Origin: Cantharellus purpuraceus
Taxonomy: Eukaryota; Basidiomycota; Agaricomycetes; Cantharellales; Hydnaceae
Direction: 5' to 3'
Length of the DNA stretch: 64,000 bases
Assembly: GCA_025174535.1 (NCBI GenBank)
Contig: JALBUN010000018.1
Location: 310,001 to 374,000 of the forward strand
Every line of letters starts with the position of its first letter. Within the stretch, counting starts at the first letter, position 1. The position numbers were made by a program, and so were the translations under genes. Below are positions 12,207-24,310 of the stretch, piece after piece. The notes under the pieces were generated by a model. It was not told where the DNA came from. It saw only the letters and a list, made by a program, of their open reading frames with translations, and ran no database searches.

Positions 12207-12640
12207 TCATGCAGCAGTCTTCGGCCTGACCCCGTCTAATGATGCCAAGCTCAGACCAGCTTCTTGATTTGGCGCTATGCTAACAATAGCATATGCATCT
12301 ATGACTTTGAGTTCTGAGTGGTAAGGAAGATACGGGGTGAGGCGTCGCGGCAGCTGCTGCAGAACACTTGTTAAAAATGACACAACTGATGTCCATCAGA
12401 ATCAGTATCTATAAAAAAGAACAACCCAGTGCGCACCTGTAAGGCATGCAGTGCACCAGCCTCTGATCCCTCAGCCGCAGGAACCAACCAAGCCAATTCG
12501 TGGAGAGATCCACTGGAGCGTCCCAAGGTACAGTGGGTACCGGGAGATGCGCATTTCAGCCCCATCCTCCCACCGGTCTGAGATTTCATCAAATAAAGAT
12601 CGGGAAAATGGTTGAATCTCTGGCTCCAGCATCAGCTAGC
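12207..12640 (-). other. upstream block H, copy 1: conserved C-terminus of an unknown gene
   Basis: Four copies (stop codons at 12,207, 17,270, 21,121 and 29,128) keep the same last codons on the minus strand: a LSLATLGG-like stretch, then K/N-T-A/V-A and TGA. Many differences between copies are silent, as expected for a former or present coding exon. Upstream exons could not be assembled and the family is not recognised. Confidence 0.4.
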
Positions 12641-12739
12641 CCAGTAGGGCACTGCACCTGTACTACTGGATGTGTGCTGAGGTTTTCCGAGCTCAGACGC
12701 GATGCCTTGCACATAGAGAAGTCTGGAGTGCTGTGGTGA

Positions 12740-13440
12740 CTAAATTGGAGTCTATTATTCATGATTTGATGTTTTGGGACAGAAGCGTTACGTTATGAAT
12801 GATGGAAGTGGTAAATATCCTTTGTAAAGCGCTGTAGGCCTCCTCGGTGACTCAGGTGAGGCCAAGTTGTCTGAATGATGCATGGCGATGGCACGGCTCA
12901 CAACGACTCGGAGTGCTGTCTATCAGGTACTGGGCTCACAAAGAACTGTGACACAGCCATGCCACGTATTCCAGCAAACTCACGTCCATTGGTAAATTGC
13001 AAGTGATTATGATCCGCGACGATTGATCGAAATCCTTGTGAGTCAATATGCAACTCCAACAGCGCTTGCATCCTTACCTGTAGACGCCGTTACCGTCCCT
13101 GAGCCCAAGCCCAAGATTAGCTTCCACAGGCGGGCACGTGGCAATGGTCACGTTTTCAGCCACACGATCAGAGTGCAAACATGACGCCGTCGCAAAAACA
13201 TACAAAGTATATTACAGCACTATGTCGATTACACTCAATCATGCAAAGGCAAGCAGAACGAACAGAGACAAAGGCGCAAGAATGAAAAAGGAAGCACGCA
13301 TAATTCGGTCCCCAACCAACTCTCATTCTCATTACCAACTCCACCCACAAAACTCTTTTTCTGACTCATAGATCCTGTCTCCGTCACCCAATGAGCTGAA
13401 TCTCACAAGCGGCATGTCACTCGTACTCCCAGCACTGGCT
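12740..13440. repeat. array spacer, unit 2 (no gene seen)
   Basis: Homologous to 7145-7835. It contains the GTCTATCAGGTACTGGGCTC segment near 12,918 and the CACGCATAATTCGG segment near 13,295. Confidence 0.55.
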
Positions 13441-13444
13441 GATT

Positions 13445-13860
13445 GTCCTGACCAGCTCCATCTACCAGAAGTCAACGACACCCCGTTCAGGTTTGGACTC
13501 TGAGGCTGCGACGTTCGCACATGCACATCACTCCCGCGCCGGCTGCAGCTGCAGCTCCTGCGCAAGCAACGCCAATTCCCCACCTCTGCAATGCGCGCAC
13601 ACGGCCTCGAAATGCGCACGCTCACGCCCACCCCCACACTGCGACTCTCTGCGGCGAATGCGGATACGGAAAGGTAGGTCTTCCCAACTCGGACGAGAGC
13701 GACGGCAGTGTGACGGGGGCTTACGACAGCAAACGCGCAACTGGAAAGTGAAGGGCGGGTGAGCAGTCGAGTGTAGCGACAGGGAGGCGTGAGTTGCGTC
13801 GCATTCGTGATATAGGACGTTGGGTGTGTTTGTGAAGGGAATCCAGAAGACTAACGAAAG
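13445..13860. repeat. GC-rich array block, unit 2
   Basis: Direct counterpart of 22,430-22,800 and reverse complement of the unit-1 block. Open frames here differ from those in the sister copies, so no gene is called. Confidence 0.55.
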
Positions 13861-13899
13861 ACCCGCCCATGCATCCCAAGTAATTCGACATCTTGTAGG

Positions 13900-14180
13900 T
13901 CTACGAGCGCGGCCGCGCGTCGTCTCTGTTGGCATATCGGGATCCTTGGGCACCACCACCTCACGCGATAGTTCGGTTCCGATACGCTCATTAGCGCGCG
14001 AATCGCCAACACTCTGCCATCAGTGCGTCGTGTAGAAGTGGCCGCATGGAAGCCTTCGAGGGTATAGTAGGTAAACCTGGTATGAGTGCGCATTTATTCT
14101 TTGGAGGCCGAGGCAGAGGCGACAGATGATAATGTTGAATAAGCTATATATAATTAGTTGTTGGCTACAATGTCTGACCG
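13900..14180 (-). pseudogene. relic last exon of a DUF6533 gene, unit 2
   Basis: Counterpart of the relic at 8890-9240. The GFHAAT and SVSEPN segments resemble the intact last exon (SFHAATQS) and the unit-1 relic. Upstream exons are absent. Confidence 0.55.
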
Positions 14181-14339
14181 TGAGGGTGATGTTGATCCCG
14201 ATGCAGGCGCAATATTCGATCCACTCCCGCGCACCCTAGACCGCTGGCCCCCTTCCCTCCCTACTCTGCTAGATCATACTTCCACGGCTGACGGGAGGCA
14301 TATAGGTCGTTGTTGTTGTTATCATTAATCTCGGTGGCA

Positions 14340-15065
14340 GGTCCAGCGAAGGTTTCGGAGTAAGGTCCAGCGAGCCACTGCGTGAGCGCGCCTCAGCAGT
14401 GGTAGGCACGATACGCAGTGGCTCCGGTCAACGAACGACTTGGCATATACGCTAGGAAGCCCCAGTCCTCCATCGCGCCGTGGCTCACCGCGCTGTCCCT
14501 CTCCTTCCTATACCTGTTTCCATTCCCTTCCCGTAGCCATTTCCGTAGGCATTGGCAGCAATTCCCGAGCGCGTGGGGATGGTAGGAGCGACAGGATTAC
14601 GTGCGTCGTGCTGCTGCTGTCCTGCCGTGCCCAACGCGTCCCCAGATTTGAGGGAGAACTTGCAGCCAACGGAGCCCAGCCCGTGCCTGACTCTGGTCGT
14701 GCCGCCTGCGGATGCGGCATAGCGTCCACAGCGCTATGCTCACGAGTAGGATCCCAATGGTTTCCCCACGATGGAGGCCATATTGACTGATTAAGGGCTG
14801 GATGCAGATTGGCTGGGTGCTTTGTTGCACAGATATTGTTGCAAGTAGAAAGTATCAGATATCCGGTTTGATTTTCTTGCGGCCATTACTTCTGATTCTA
14901 TTGAGGGGCGTGTGTCCATTAGTACGTGCTCATTGTGTGAGAGGCCTTAGGCAGGAGAGGGGGTTGCTTCCATTGAGCCGACTCCATCCTCGAGTACTGT
15001 TCTAAGTAAGACGATGAAACAGTTACACAATGAAATTGTTCAAATGATAGCGTCTATAATCATCA
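14340..15065 (-). other. membrane-segment block F, copy 2
   Basis: Second copy of the block described at 9320. The helix-like segment reads HRGETIGILLVSIALW on the minus strand near 14,720-14,780. The following basic region is frameshifted relative to other copies. Confidence 0.35.
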
Positions 15066-15220
15066 CACAGAGATTAACGTGAATAAATACACATTCTACA
15101 CAGCTATACACGCTTGCCTCTACATCCCATAAGATTCGTGATAAAAGTGCTGCGAATCATGCCATCTAGAAGCTCCGTCACATCAATAATGCCAACCGAA
15201 CATGAAGACTTGGCCGGACA

Positions 15221-16904
15221 CTAAGCGTCCAAGGTCACTTCAACCTCTTGTGGCCAAAACTGAATTTCTACGAGCGCGATATCACCCTCCGTCGTCCCTG
15301 CAGGCATGTCTTCATCCGTAGGCATAGCCTCCTCCCGCGATGATTCACTCCCAATACGCTCATCAGCGTCCGAATCCCCAAACTCTCCCATCACAGCGTC
15401 GTGCAGACTTTGGGTGGCCGCATGGAAGCTTCCGAGGGATATCGAAGGTAAGCCCCGGGAAGTGTTGGTATTAGGGTGTGCATGGCTCCTTTGGAGGTCG
15501 AGGTGGAAGCGGCAGATGATGATGGCGGATAAGCTGCGTATACTTAGCAGATGGCTACATTGTCCAATTCCGACTCACCTGTTCTGAATGAATGTAAGAA
15601 CATCTCGAAGGGCAGGCTAAAATTCGACTTAGAGCAACATGCAGCATATATCAGTGTGTGACTCACTCGCAAGGCCTAGCATGTTGAATTAGTCAGGGCG
15701 TAAGAATTAGTGTATTGACATACCAATGGCAGGACCGCATCCACGAGACTGATGGTCAGCACAAACCTGGTAATATTCAATTCTAGGTTCGTTGGAGACG
15801 ATAGCAGACGACATACCCATATCTCATCAGACCTGACATCAATATCTGTCTGTGAGCACACTCCTGTAACGGAGACCATGACTTGCCTTGCTGAGCCAGT
15901 AAGTGTGTGAGTGTCAGCGTGTTCCATGTTGACCTTTTGTATATTCTCCACGTTCCGAGTGTGCTGGCCAGTGTCACAGCCACCACTACCGTGTCAAACA
16001 AGATGACCAAGATCGTAGTGACGTCACTAACTGCAAGAAGGGAATCAATGTCATGATCATGTAGATCAGGTTCACATGTCGTACGTCTGACACGTCATTG
16101 AGCACGGTACACTTGAGACTATGTTGTACTCACATGATGATTGTGTGGAGTTGGGCACTGGTGGTGTCACACCTTTCTATCGTTGATCGAGTCTGTGATG
16201 GCTGATGTCACGCAGGTTCACAGCAATGCAGAATGTGAGCATACCAGATTCAGTATAATGGCGAAAGCACCGAGAACCCCAAGGACGACTAACACCAGTC
16301 TCTTGTGTTCGGTAATGGCATACGTCCGTGCTAGTAGAAGGCCTGAATCACCACTGTTGTCAATAACGTATCACTGAGAATAACATCACATCACCTTGAA
16401 CACCGATGAATGGGAGGAGGTTAATACTATTCAAGAAGTGAAGGACCCCATTACATGTCGTAATCGGTATGAATTTGTGCGCTACAAGGAATGACTACAT
16501 TTACCAAGTGTCATCTGCTTGGGTTAAGCAAAGTCATCACAGACACACCTGGATTGATGAATTCACGAAAATCGTGATTATCGATACCGAGAGAAACAGT
16601 ATCATCGAGTATCGAGCTAGAACATAGAGGACAGTTCCCAATTTTAACTTGCTATTCCATATGTAATCAACTTCGTCTCTCATTGTTAAGAAGGTATCGT
16701 AGGTGAAAAGGGCTGTTCCGAGCGGAAGGCTGTTAGCTGGGTTGCACACATAAGCTTTGGACTCACCAAGGGCAGCTATAACAGTATAAACGACCGCAAT
16801 GCTGGCGCCATACAATGAGTTTAAATAACAATGTGCTAGTAGCCAGTGGCCACATACTTATCCGATGCTACTTGAATTGCCACCTGTTGTGCTTGGGACG
16901 CCAT
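15221..16904 (-). CDS. DUF6533 seven-transmembrane protein gene, copy 2
   Basis: Probably a functional member. The start is MASQAQQVAIQ at 16904, with a TATATA element 84 bp upstream. The DUF6533 core (YDTFLTMRDEVDYIW...LARY) lies in the exon ending at 16,546. Introns are about 50-58 nt, including a 54-nt intron before the exon starting SFLVAHKF. A 9-nt exon lies at 15,667-15,675. The donor after LTHLLAQQ is GC rather than GT. The last exon encodes SAIIICRFHLDLQR and an acidic tail ending at TAG 15,221. Expected product about 360 residues with seven helices, probably at a cell membrane; its ligand or role is unknown. I found no stop or frameshift in the joined exons. Confidence 0.78.
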
Positions 16905-17269
16905 GTCGATGGGAATATGATGGGTTGTGTACACAGAAGGGACTAGAATGTGGAGAATGCGATGGGAAGAACACTACAAGAGGCGCAAATATATACCAGA
17001 ATCTTGGAGAGTGCTACTTGTATCAACATTCAGATATCAGCAGTGATTGCCAGCCCGGTTTCTAATCATGAAGACACAGTGATTTAGCCTCGTGGCCACA
17101 GTGATGGTGTTTGGCCAGAATATGTGGCGCAGCACCTGTGTGGCACAGCAAGTCCATCCCCGGACTAATTCACAAGTCCTGAACAGAAGCTGTTTCCACG
17201 GCCACTTCATTAGGTTGAAGGCTTGAAAACAAGACATTTAAGCGATCGAAAAGAGGGCAGACCACAGAG

Positions 17270-17580
17270 TCATGCAACAGTGTTCAGCCTGAACCCGCCT
17301 AATGTTGTCAAGCTGAGATCCGCTCCCTGCTCTAGCGCCATGTTGACAAGAGCCTGATCAGTAGTAAGATACGGGGTGATGTGTCGCGACAGCGGGTGCA
17401 CAACATTCGTTACAAGTAAAACACCTGATTCATCAGCATCAGTGGCTGTACAGGATAATCTAGTGCGCATCTGTATGGTATCCAGCCCACCAATCTCTGA
17501 TTTCTCGCCATGAATAGTGAGTACAGCAGCGGTAAGCGACCGTGGCACATCACGGAGAGATCCGTTGGAGCGCATCAGCT
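17270..17580 (-). other. upstream block H, copy 2
   Basis: Open on the minus strand for about 150 codons to TGA at 17,270, ending LSLTTLGGFRLNTVA. Beyond 17,580 it is fused to a piece of the array spacer (GTGACGTTTTCAGCC), so the long open frame is chimeric. The spacer unit normally found here is missing. Confidence 0.4.
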
Positions 17581-17859
17581 TCCACAAGCAGGAACGTGGC
17601 AATCGTGACGTTTTCAGCCACACGATCGGAATGCAAAAAAACCCCCCTTGAAATGACACAGCGGGATCACTGATATGCGTAAGTCGACGACGACGGTAAG
17701 AGTGATGTTGATTCCGATGCCGGCACAATTCCAGTTCTTCCTAGGCCGGTCTCCCTGCCCTCTCTCCGCCTCTGCTGGTGGTATCATACGCCGGCACCGG
17801 CGTTTACGGAAGTCATTATTAGACACGGTGGCAGGCGCAGAGAAGGGGTCTGAAGTAAG

Positions 17860-18153
17860 TATTGCGCAGTAAGTACGAAGGGATGGCTAGAGTTATAAAT
17901 ACAGTCTCGGAGAAACGAAGACTGCATATCATAAGCATCTAACCTAGAGTTATAAACTACCAAAAAATTAGATCAATCTCTGAGAAGGAAGGAATGTGAA
18001 TGTGGTACGAACCTCAGTCTCGGAGAAAACGAAGACTGAGGAATGGGACATAAGAAAATTTTAATCCTTTATACGTAGCGACGCAGCACTCCAAACATGG
18101 ACACCTGTGGGCCGTCGCGTATCCGGCAACGCGCTCCTGCGATTCCTACAACA
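17860..18153 (-). mobile_element. solo copia LTR with GTAAG target duplication
   Basis: A 294-bp block lies between GTAAG at 17,855-17,859 and GTAAG at 18,154-18,158. On the minus strand it begins TGTTGTAGGAATC and ends GCGCAATA (expected CAACA-like end). It has ACGTATAAAGG, then a hairpin with arms CCTCAGTC (18,012-18,019) and GACTGAGG (18,034-18,041). A degraded second copy lies at 17,903-17,923, flanked by TTATAACTCTAG repeats. Confidence 0.82.
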
Positions 18154-18158
18154 GTAAG

Positions 18159-18960
18159 GTCCAGCGGGCCACGGAGTGAGGGCGCCCCAGCAGTGGAAAG
18201 CCGACTATCCACAGTGGTTCCGGTCGACGGACAACGCGGCATATACGCCGAGACCTCCATTGCGCCGTGGCCAACTGCTCCGTCCATCTCCTGCCCATTC
18301 CCGTTCTCGTTCCCGTTCCTGTACCCGTTTCCGCGCCGGTAGGAGCAACAGTTTTACGTGCGTCGTGCTGCTGCTGTCCGTGCCCAAGGCGCCCCCGGGC
18401 TCGAGGGACAGCTTGCAGCCGACGGAGCCCAGCCCGTGCCTGGCTCCGGCCGTGCCGTCCGAACTCCCCGCGGATGCACGACTTCCACAGCGTCATACTC
18501 ACGAGGACGATCCCACCGATGGCCCCCCCGTGATGGCGGGCATGTAGGCCAATTGTGGGGTGGATGCCGATTGGCTGGGTGGCTGGGTGCCGAGACGTTG
18601 CATGAGGCCGCCAATGGCGGGTGTGTCGACAACATCCTGCTGCTTGGGGCCATGAGCGTTCTTGTGTTCCCGCCAAGCTGGTTAATAATGACGACATCGA
18701 CAAAGCCATGGTTTGCGTTCAAGACTTATGTAGTTGGAGAGTATAAAGTACTCGGCGCGGGTAGATTGGCATGCTGATGAGGTGTGTCGAGCCTTCTGCA
18801 CATGTACATCATATGAGAGCTTATGAGCAGGAAAGGAGGTTACATTCTTCTAACCGACTGCATTCAAATCTATGATGATATGAAATATCGGATACAAAAG
18901 TAGGTACGCAACTAAATTGTTTAAATGACAACTCTATGACATCGCGCACATTGACGTTAA
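18159..18960 (-). other. membrane-segment block F, copy 3
   Basis: Third copy; the helix-like segment reads GGAIGGIVLVSMTLW on the minus strand near 18,490-18,540. The left edge is cut by the solo LTR. An Arg/Gly-rich low-complexity stretch (18,290-18,340) is specific to this copy. Confidence 0.35.
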
Positions 18961-19096
18961 TAAATACACATGCTACACAGCTATGCACGTTTGCCTCCAC
19001 ATCCCACAAGATTCGTGATAAAAGTGCTGCGAATAATGTCATCCAGCAATCAATAATCCTAACCGAAAATGAGAAAGACCAGCTGATGGCCCAACA

Positions 19097-20774
19097 CTAA
19101 GCGTCCAAGGGAATTTCAACATCATGTGGCCGAGACTGAACTTCTACCAGCGCGATGTCGTTCTCCGTCATCCCTGCTAGCATGGCCTCCTCCCGGGATA
19201 ATTCGGTCCCGATATACTCATCAGCGTCCGAATCGCCAAACTCTGCTATCACAGCGTCGTGCAGGCTTTGGGTGGCCGCATGGAAGGTTCCAAGAGATAT
19301 CGAAGGTAAGCCCCAGGAGGTGTTGGTATTAGGGTGTGCATGGCTCCTTTGGAGGTCGAGGTGGAAACGGCTCATGATTGTGGACAAGCTGCGTATAATT
19401 AGTCAATGACTTCAGTCTCCGAGTCCGACTCGCCTGTTCTGGATATATACAAGAACACTTCGAAGGGTAAGCTAAAATTTGCGTTGGAGTGGCCCTGCAG
19501 CGTATATCAATTGTGACTCACTCGGAAGGTTTAGCATGTTTGGTTAGTCAAGGCATAAGAATGAGATATACCGACATACAGATGGTGCGATCACATTTGC
19601 GAAACTGATGGTCAGCACACACCTGGTAAAGATTAGTTTTAGATTCACTAGTGAAGATAGCAGACGGCTTACCCATATCTCATTAAACCTCATATGAATG
19701 GCTGTCTGTGAGCATACTCCTGTAATGGAGGCTTTGACTTACGTTGCTGAGCCAGTAAGTGTGTGAGTATCAGGGTGTTCCATGTTGACCTTTTGTATAC
19801 TCTCCACGTTCCGAGTGTGCTGGCCAGTGTCACAGCCACCACCACTGTGTTAGACAAGATGACCAAAGATCGAACCGACGTCAACTAAGAAGGGAATCAA
19901 TGAGATGATCATGTAAATCACGTTCATGTGTCATACATCTGATAAGTCATTGAGCACGGTGCACTTGAGACTATGCTGTACTCACATGATGGGTGTGTGG
20001 AGTTGAGAATCGGTGATGTCACACCTAACCATACTTGATCCAGCCTGTGATGGCTGGCGTCATGCATGCCCACAGCAATGCAGACATGCATACATACCAG
20101 ATCCAGTATAAAGGCAAAAACACCCAGAACCCCAAGGACGACTAACACCAGTCTCTTGTGTTCGGTAATGGCATACGTCCGTGCCAGTAGAAGGCCTACA
20201 TGATCTCTGCTGTTGATGACCTATTGCTGAGAATAACATATCACATAGCCTTGAACACCGATGACTTGGAGGAGGTCAACTCTGTCCACAAAGTGAAGGA
20301 TCCCATTACATGTCCTAATTGGTATGAATTGCTGCGTTACAAGGAACGCCCTTGAACTTACTAGGTTTACCAAGTGCTATCTTCATGCGTCAAAGACATT
20401 CATTGAAGGAACACACCTGAAGTGATGTGTTCAAGAAATCCACGAGTATCACTACCAAGAGTCCTAGTAGCGCGGAGTAGCGCGCTAGAAAATAAAGGAC
20501 CATTCCCAATTTCAACTTTTTATTCCCTATGTAATCAATTTCGTGCCTCATTGTGAGGCAGGTATCGTAGGTAAGAAGAGCTGTTCCGAGCGGAAGGCTG
20601 TTAGCGGGGTTGCACACACAAGCCTTGTACTCACCAAGGGCAGCTATCAGAGTGTAAGCGACCGCTATGCTGGTGCCATACTAGTTCAAATATCATATTT
20701 CAATGCGCTAATCAAGCGGTCGCGTACTTGTCCGACGCGGCTTGAATTGCCGCCTGTTGTGCCTGAGATGCCAT
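19097..20774 (-). pseudogene. DUF6533 seven-transmembrane protein gene, copy 3 (probably broken)
   Basis: All exons are present, from MASQAQQAAIQAASD at 20774 to the tail ending PLDA at 19097, and the DUF6533 signature (YDTCLTMRHEIDYIG) is intact except for W to G. The exon carrying the LASTLGTW helix has two single-base insertions relative to copies 2 and 4 (TTAGTTGACG and ATCTTTGGTC), giving an early stop at the usual splice join. The acceptor before exon 4 is also altered. It keeps a TATA-type element 64 bp upstream of the ATG, so transcription may persist. Confidence 0.72.
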
Positions 20775-21120
20775 GTTGATGGAAGATGAAGGGTTGTGTA
20801 TACAGAATGGACTAGAATGTGGAGAAAGCGGTTCCAACATATACTGGAATCTTGGAGAGCGTGACCTGTATCAACTACATTCGGATATCAACAGCAAATA
20901 GCTCGGTTTCTAATCATGATGCTATAGTGATTCAACCTCATAGCTACAGTGATGTTGCTTTGCCCGAATGCGTGGCGCGGTACCTGCGTAGCACAGCAAG
21001 CCCATCCCCAGACTAATTCACAAATCCCGATCTGAAGGGTGCTGTTTCCACGGCCAATTCATTTGGTTAAATTGCAAACAAGACATTCTAACTGACCGAC
21101 AAGAGGACGGACCAGCTGAT

Positions 21121-21560
21121 TCATGCAGTAGTGGTCGGCCTGAACACTCCTAATGTTGCCAAGCTCAGATCCGCCTCTTCTTTTGGCGCTATGTTGACAA
21201 GAGCATGTGCATGTGACTTTGAGTGGGGATTGATCAGTAGTAAGGGGGATATGGGTTGATGTGTCGCGGAAGCTGCCGCATAACATTCGTTACAAGTGTA
21301 ACACCTAATTTGCATCAGCATCAGTGGCTATACAGGATTGCCTAGTGCGCATCTGTATGATATCCACCCCCCCAATCTCTCATCTCTTGCCACCGTGGCA
21401 CATCACCGAGAGATCCGTCGGAGCGCATCAGAACATCGGGTATCGGGAGATGAGCATTTCAGCCCCATCCTCCCAGCGGTCTGAGATTTGACCATAAAAT
21501 ATAGAGAGTTGGTGACATGGCGAACTATCGGGACAATGAGTAAGTCTTGGACTCGAGACC
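21121..21560 (-). other. upstream block H, copy 3
   Basis: Third copy of the conserved C-terminal block, ending ADLSLATLGVFRPTTTA and TGA on the minus strand. Upstream it has stops and frameshifts relative to copy 2. Confidence 0.4.
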
Positions 21561-21739
21561 ACTAGAGCACTGCACCTGTACTAATGGATGCACATGCTGA
21601 GGCTATCCGAACACAAGAGACGCGACCCTTTACAAATAGAGAAGTCTTGAGCGCTGTGGCGGTGAAATTGGCGTATATTATCCATGATCTGATACTTGGG
21701 AACAGAAGTATTTGTGAAGATGGATGTGGTAGATCTTAC

Positions 21740-22430
21740 ATAAAGCACTGGAGGGCCCCTCGGTGGCTCAGATGAGGTCAAGTTGTCTGGTTGAGCTAGC
21801 ATGGCAATGGCACGACTCACAACGACTCGGAGTGATGCTATCTGTCAGGTACTGCGCACACAAAGAACTGTCACATACACCATGTATTCCAGCAAACTCA
21901 CGTCTGTTGGTACATTCAGGGTGATATATGACACGCAATGATTGGCGCGGGATCTCACGATGTACACCTCCAGAGTTTTGAGCTGCTGCGAGTTCCTCAC
22001 TGAGTGTACATCCAAATCGTTGTGGTACGTGCAACTCCAACAGCACTTGCATCCTTACTGGTGGACGCCTTTACCGTTCCCTGGGCCCCAGGCTCAAGAT
22101 TTGCCTCCACAAGCGGGCACGTGGCAACCGTCACGTTTTCAGCCACACGATCAGAATGCAAACATGACACCGTCGCAAGAACATACAAAGTATATTACAG
22201 CACTACGACGAACAATGCTTCATCATGCAAATGCAAGCAGAACAGAAAATGAAGCAAAAAGCAAGCACGCATAATTCGGTCCCTAACCAGCTCATTCTCA
22301 TTACCATTCCCACTTACAAGACTCTTTTTCCGACATACCGATCCTGTCTTTGCCACCCGATGAAACAAGCTGAATCTCACAAGCGGCCAGTCACTCGTAC
22401 TCCCAGCACTAGCTGATTGTCCCGACGAGC
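21740..22430. repeat. array spacer, unit 3 (no gene seen)
   Basis: Homologous to 7145-7835 and 12,740-13,440, with the same ordered segments: GGAGGGCCCCTC near 21,751, CTGTCAGGTACTG near 21,842, CACGCATAATTCGG near 22,267. Confidence 0.55.
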
Positions 22431-23048
22431 TCCATCTACCAGATGTCGGTGACACCCCGTTCAAGCTCGGACTCTGAGAGGCTGCGATGTTCGCCCTTGC
22501 ACAACACTCCCGCGCCGGCCCCTGCTCCTGCTCAAGTCACGCAAATTCCCCACCACTGCAATGCGCGCATACGGCCGCGAACGCACGCTCATGCCCACAC
22601 CCCCGCCTACACACACGCTGTGATTCTATGTTGGCGAATGCGGATAGGAGATGTAGGACACGGGGTACGTTTTTACGGTGACGGGAGAAGGGAGACGGGG
22701 GAAAGCGAGAAGGAGGGTACCGTGTTGGTGGATGAATCCTCAGTTGCCAGCCACGAGGGCGGCCGTGGGTTGGGGACTCCAGAGAGGGGAGAGCGTGGGG
22801 ATTACGAGGATAGGAGCAGATATACGGATGTGCTTTGGAGAGCTGGAAGCTGACCGGCGATGAAGCGGTTGCGAATATGGATCTGCAGCCGTGCTGGGAA
22901 GACCCACGAGACCGTCTACAGACAACCCCCCCAGCAACGTAATGTATTCCACGTATCCGCGGCACATTTGTGTCCTATACGAAGAGGGTCATCTGAGCAG
23001 AGGTTTGGTGCGTGTTGTTCATGTTGTCAGTCTCAACGTCTACCAGCG
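22431..23048. repeat. GC-rich array block, unit 3
   Basis: The longest copy of the block inverted at 7836-8564; it runs up to the left target duplication of the solo LTR. Conserved features are the CGACACCCCGTTC-like start and the segment TGCCGCGGATACGTGG (minus strand) near 22,950. No gene is supported. Confidence 0.5.
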
Positions 23049-23053
23049 CGAGG

Positions 23054-23401
23054 TGTTGAAATACTTGACAGATAAACTCAGCGTGTGTGTATTAAACACG
23101 ACTAACTATAATCTAAATACCTTGACAGATAAACTGTAATGAGAAATAAGTGAACATAGTATTTAGGGATAATAAAGTAACTCCCTACCTCAGCGTGTGT
23201 GTATTAAACACGACTGAGGGAAGGGAGACAGCTGCGACTCCTTTATATATACCATCGCAGCTGTGAAGTAAGTACTAGTGGAATAAATAGATTTAAATAT
23301 GGTGGAGCGTTGTCATGTGGATTGAATGAGTAATGTCCCGCATTGTGACAACCCGTGTTGATGCGTAGTTATGGTAGGATCCCGTATCCGGTATTCCAAC
23401 A
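23054..23401 (-). mobile_element. solo copia LTR with CGAGG target duplication
   Basis: A 348-bp LTR beginning TGTTGGAATACC and ending TTTCAACA on the minus strand, between CGAGG at 23,049-23,053 and 23,402-23,406. The homologous unit-1 site at about 8600 lacks it. TATATATAAAGG precedes a hairpin with outer arms CCTCAG (23,188-23,193) and CTGAGG (23,214-23,219). The internal sequence recurs at 23,077-23,103, flanked by TTTATCTGTCAAG repeats. Confidence 0.87.
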
Positions 23402-23534
23402 CGAGGGATCAATGACACTCATATAGATTACAATAACCAGTCATCGCGATCAGATTGCCTTTATTGCATTGGTTCTAGTTCTAATTCCGTTGATGCGCGT
23501 GTGGCTAGGCCTTGGTACATGTCCAGAGTCGAAC

Positions 23535-24215
23535 CGAGTGGACCCAACAGTGGTTGGCTCCGGTCAACGGACGACTTGGCATATACGCCAAGCTCCAGTC
23601 CTCCATCGCGCCGTGGCTTACCGCGCGGTCCCTCTCCTTCCTATACCCGTTTCCATTCCCGTAGCCATTTCCGTAGGCATTGGCAATAATTCCCGAGAGT
23701 GTGGGGGTGTGGGGCTTGTAGGAGCGACAGTATTACTTGTGCGTCGTTTCCCAACCCGCCTCCGGGCTCGAGGGACAACTTGCAGCCGACGGAGCCCAGC
23801 CCGTGCCTAGCTCTGGCCGTGCCGCCGGTGGATGCGGCATGGCGTCATGCTCGCGAGTACGATCCTGCCAATGGTCCTCCCCACGATGGAGGCCGTGTTG
23901 GCTGATTGTGGGGTGGATGCAGACAGATTGGCTCGGTGCTTGGTCACACTGATATTGTTGCAAGCAGAGAGCATCAAATCTCCAGTTGCCTTGATTTTCT
24001 TGCGGCCATTGCTAGTGCTTCTATTGACGGGCGTGTGTCCATCCGTATGTGCACATCGTGTGAGAGTTCGTAGGCAGGAGAGGAGGTTACTACCATAGAA
24101 CCGACTCCATTCCTCGAGTACTGATCTAAGTAAATCTAAGATGTGATGCAATATTGGATACATAGTTATACAACAAAATTATCCAAATGACAAGGTCCCT
24201 TCCCGCAAATTGTGA
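23535..24215 (-). other. membrane-segment block F, copy 4
   Basis: Fourth copy; reads NTASIVGRTIGRIVLASM on the minus strand near 23,850-23,900, followed by a frameshift. The GTATTTATTCAC box lies near 24,215. Confidence 0.35.
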
Positions 24216-24310
24216 ATAAATACACATGCTACACAGCTACACACACTTGCCTCCATGTCCCACAGGATTCATAATAACAGTGTTGTGAATCATGTCATCT
24301 AGAAATTCGG

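Noticed and set aside
13528..13959. A 143-codon Arg/Pro-rich frame in the GC-rich array block
   Set aside because: Frame and length are not kept in the sister blocks at 7.8-8.6 and 22.4-23.0 kb. High GC alone gives long open frames.
18146..18709. A 187-codon minus-strand frame in block F copy 3
   Set aside because: The other four copies of the block do not keep this frame; low-complexity Arg/Gly runs keep it open.
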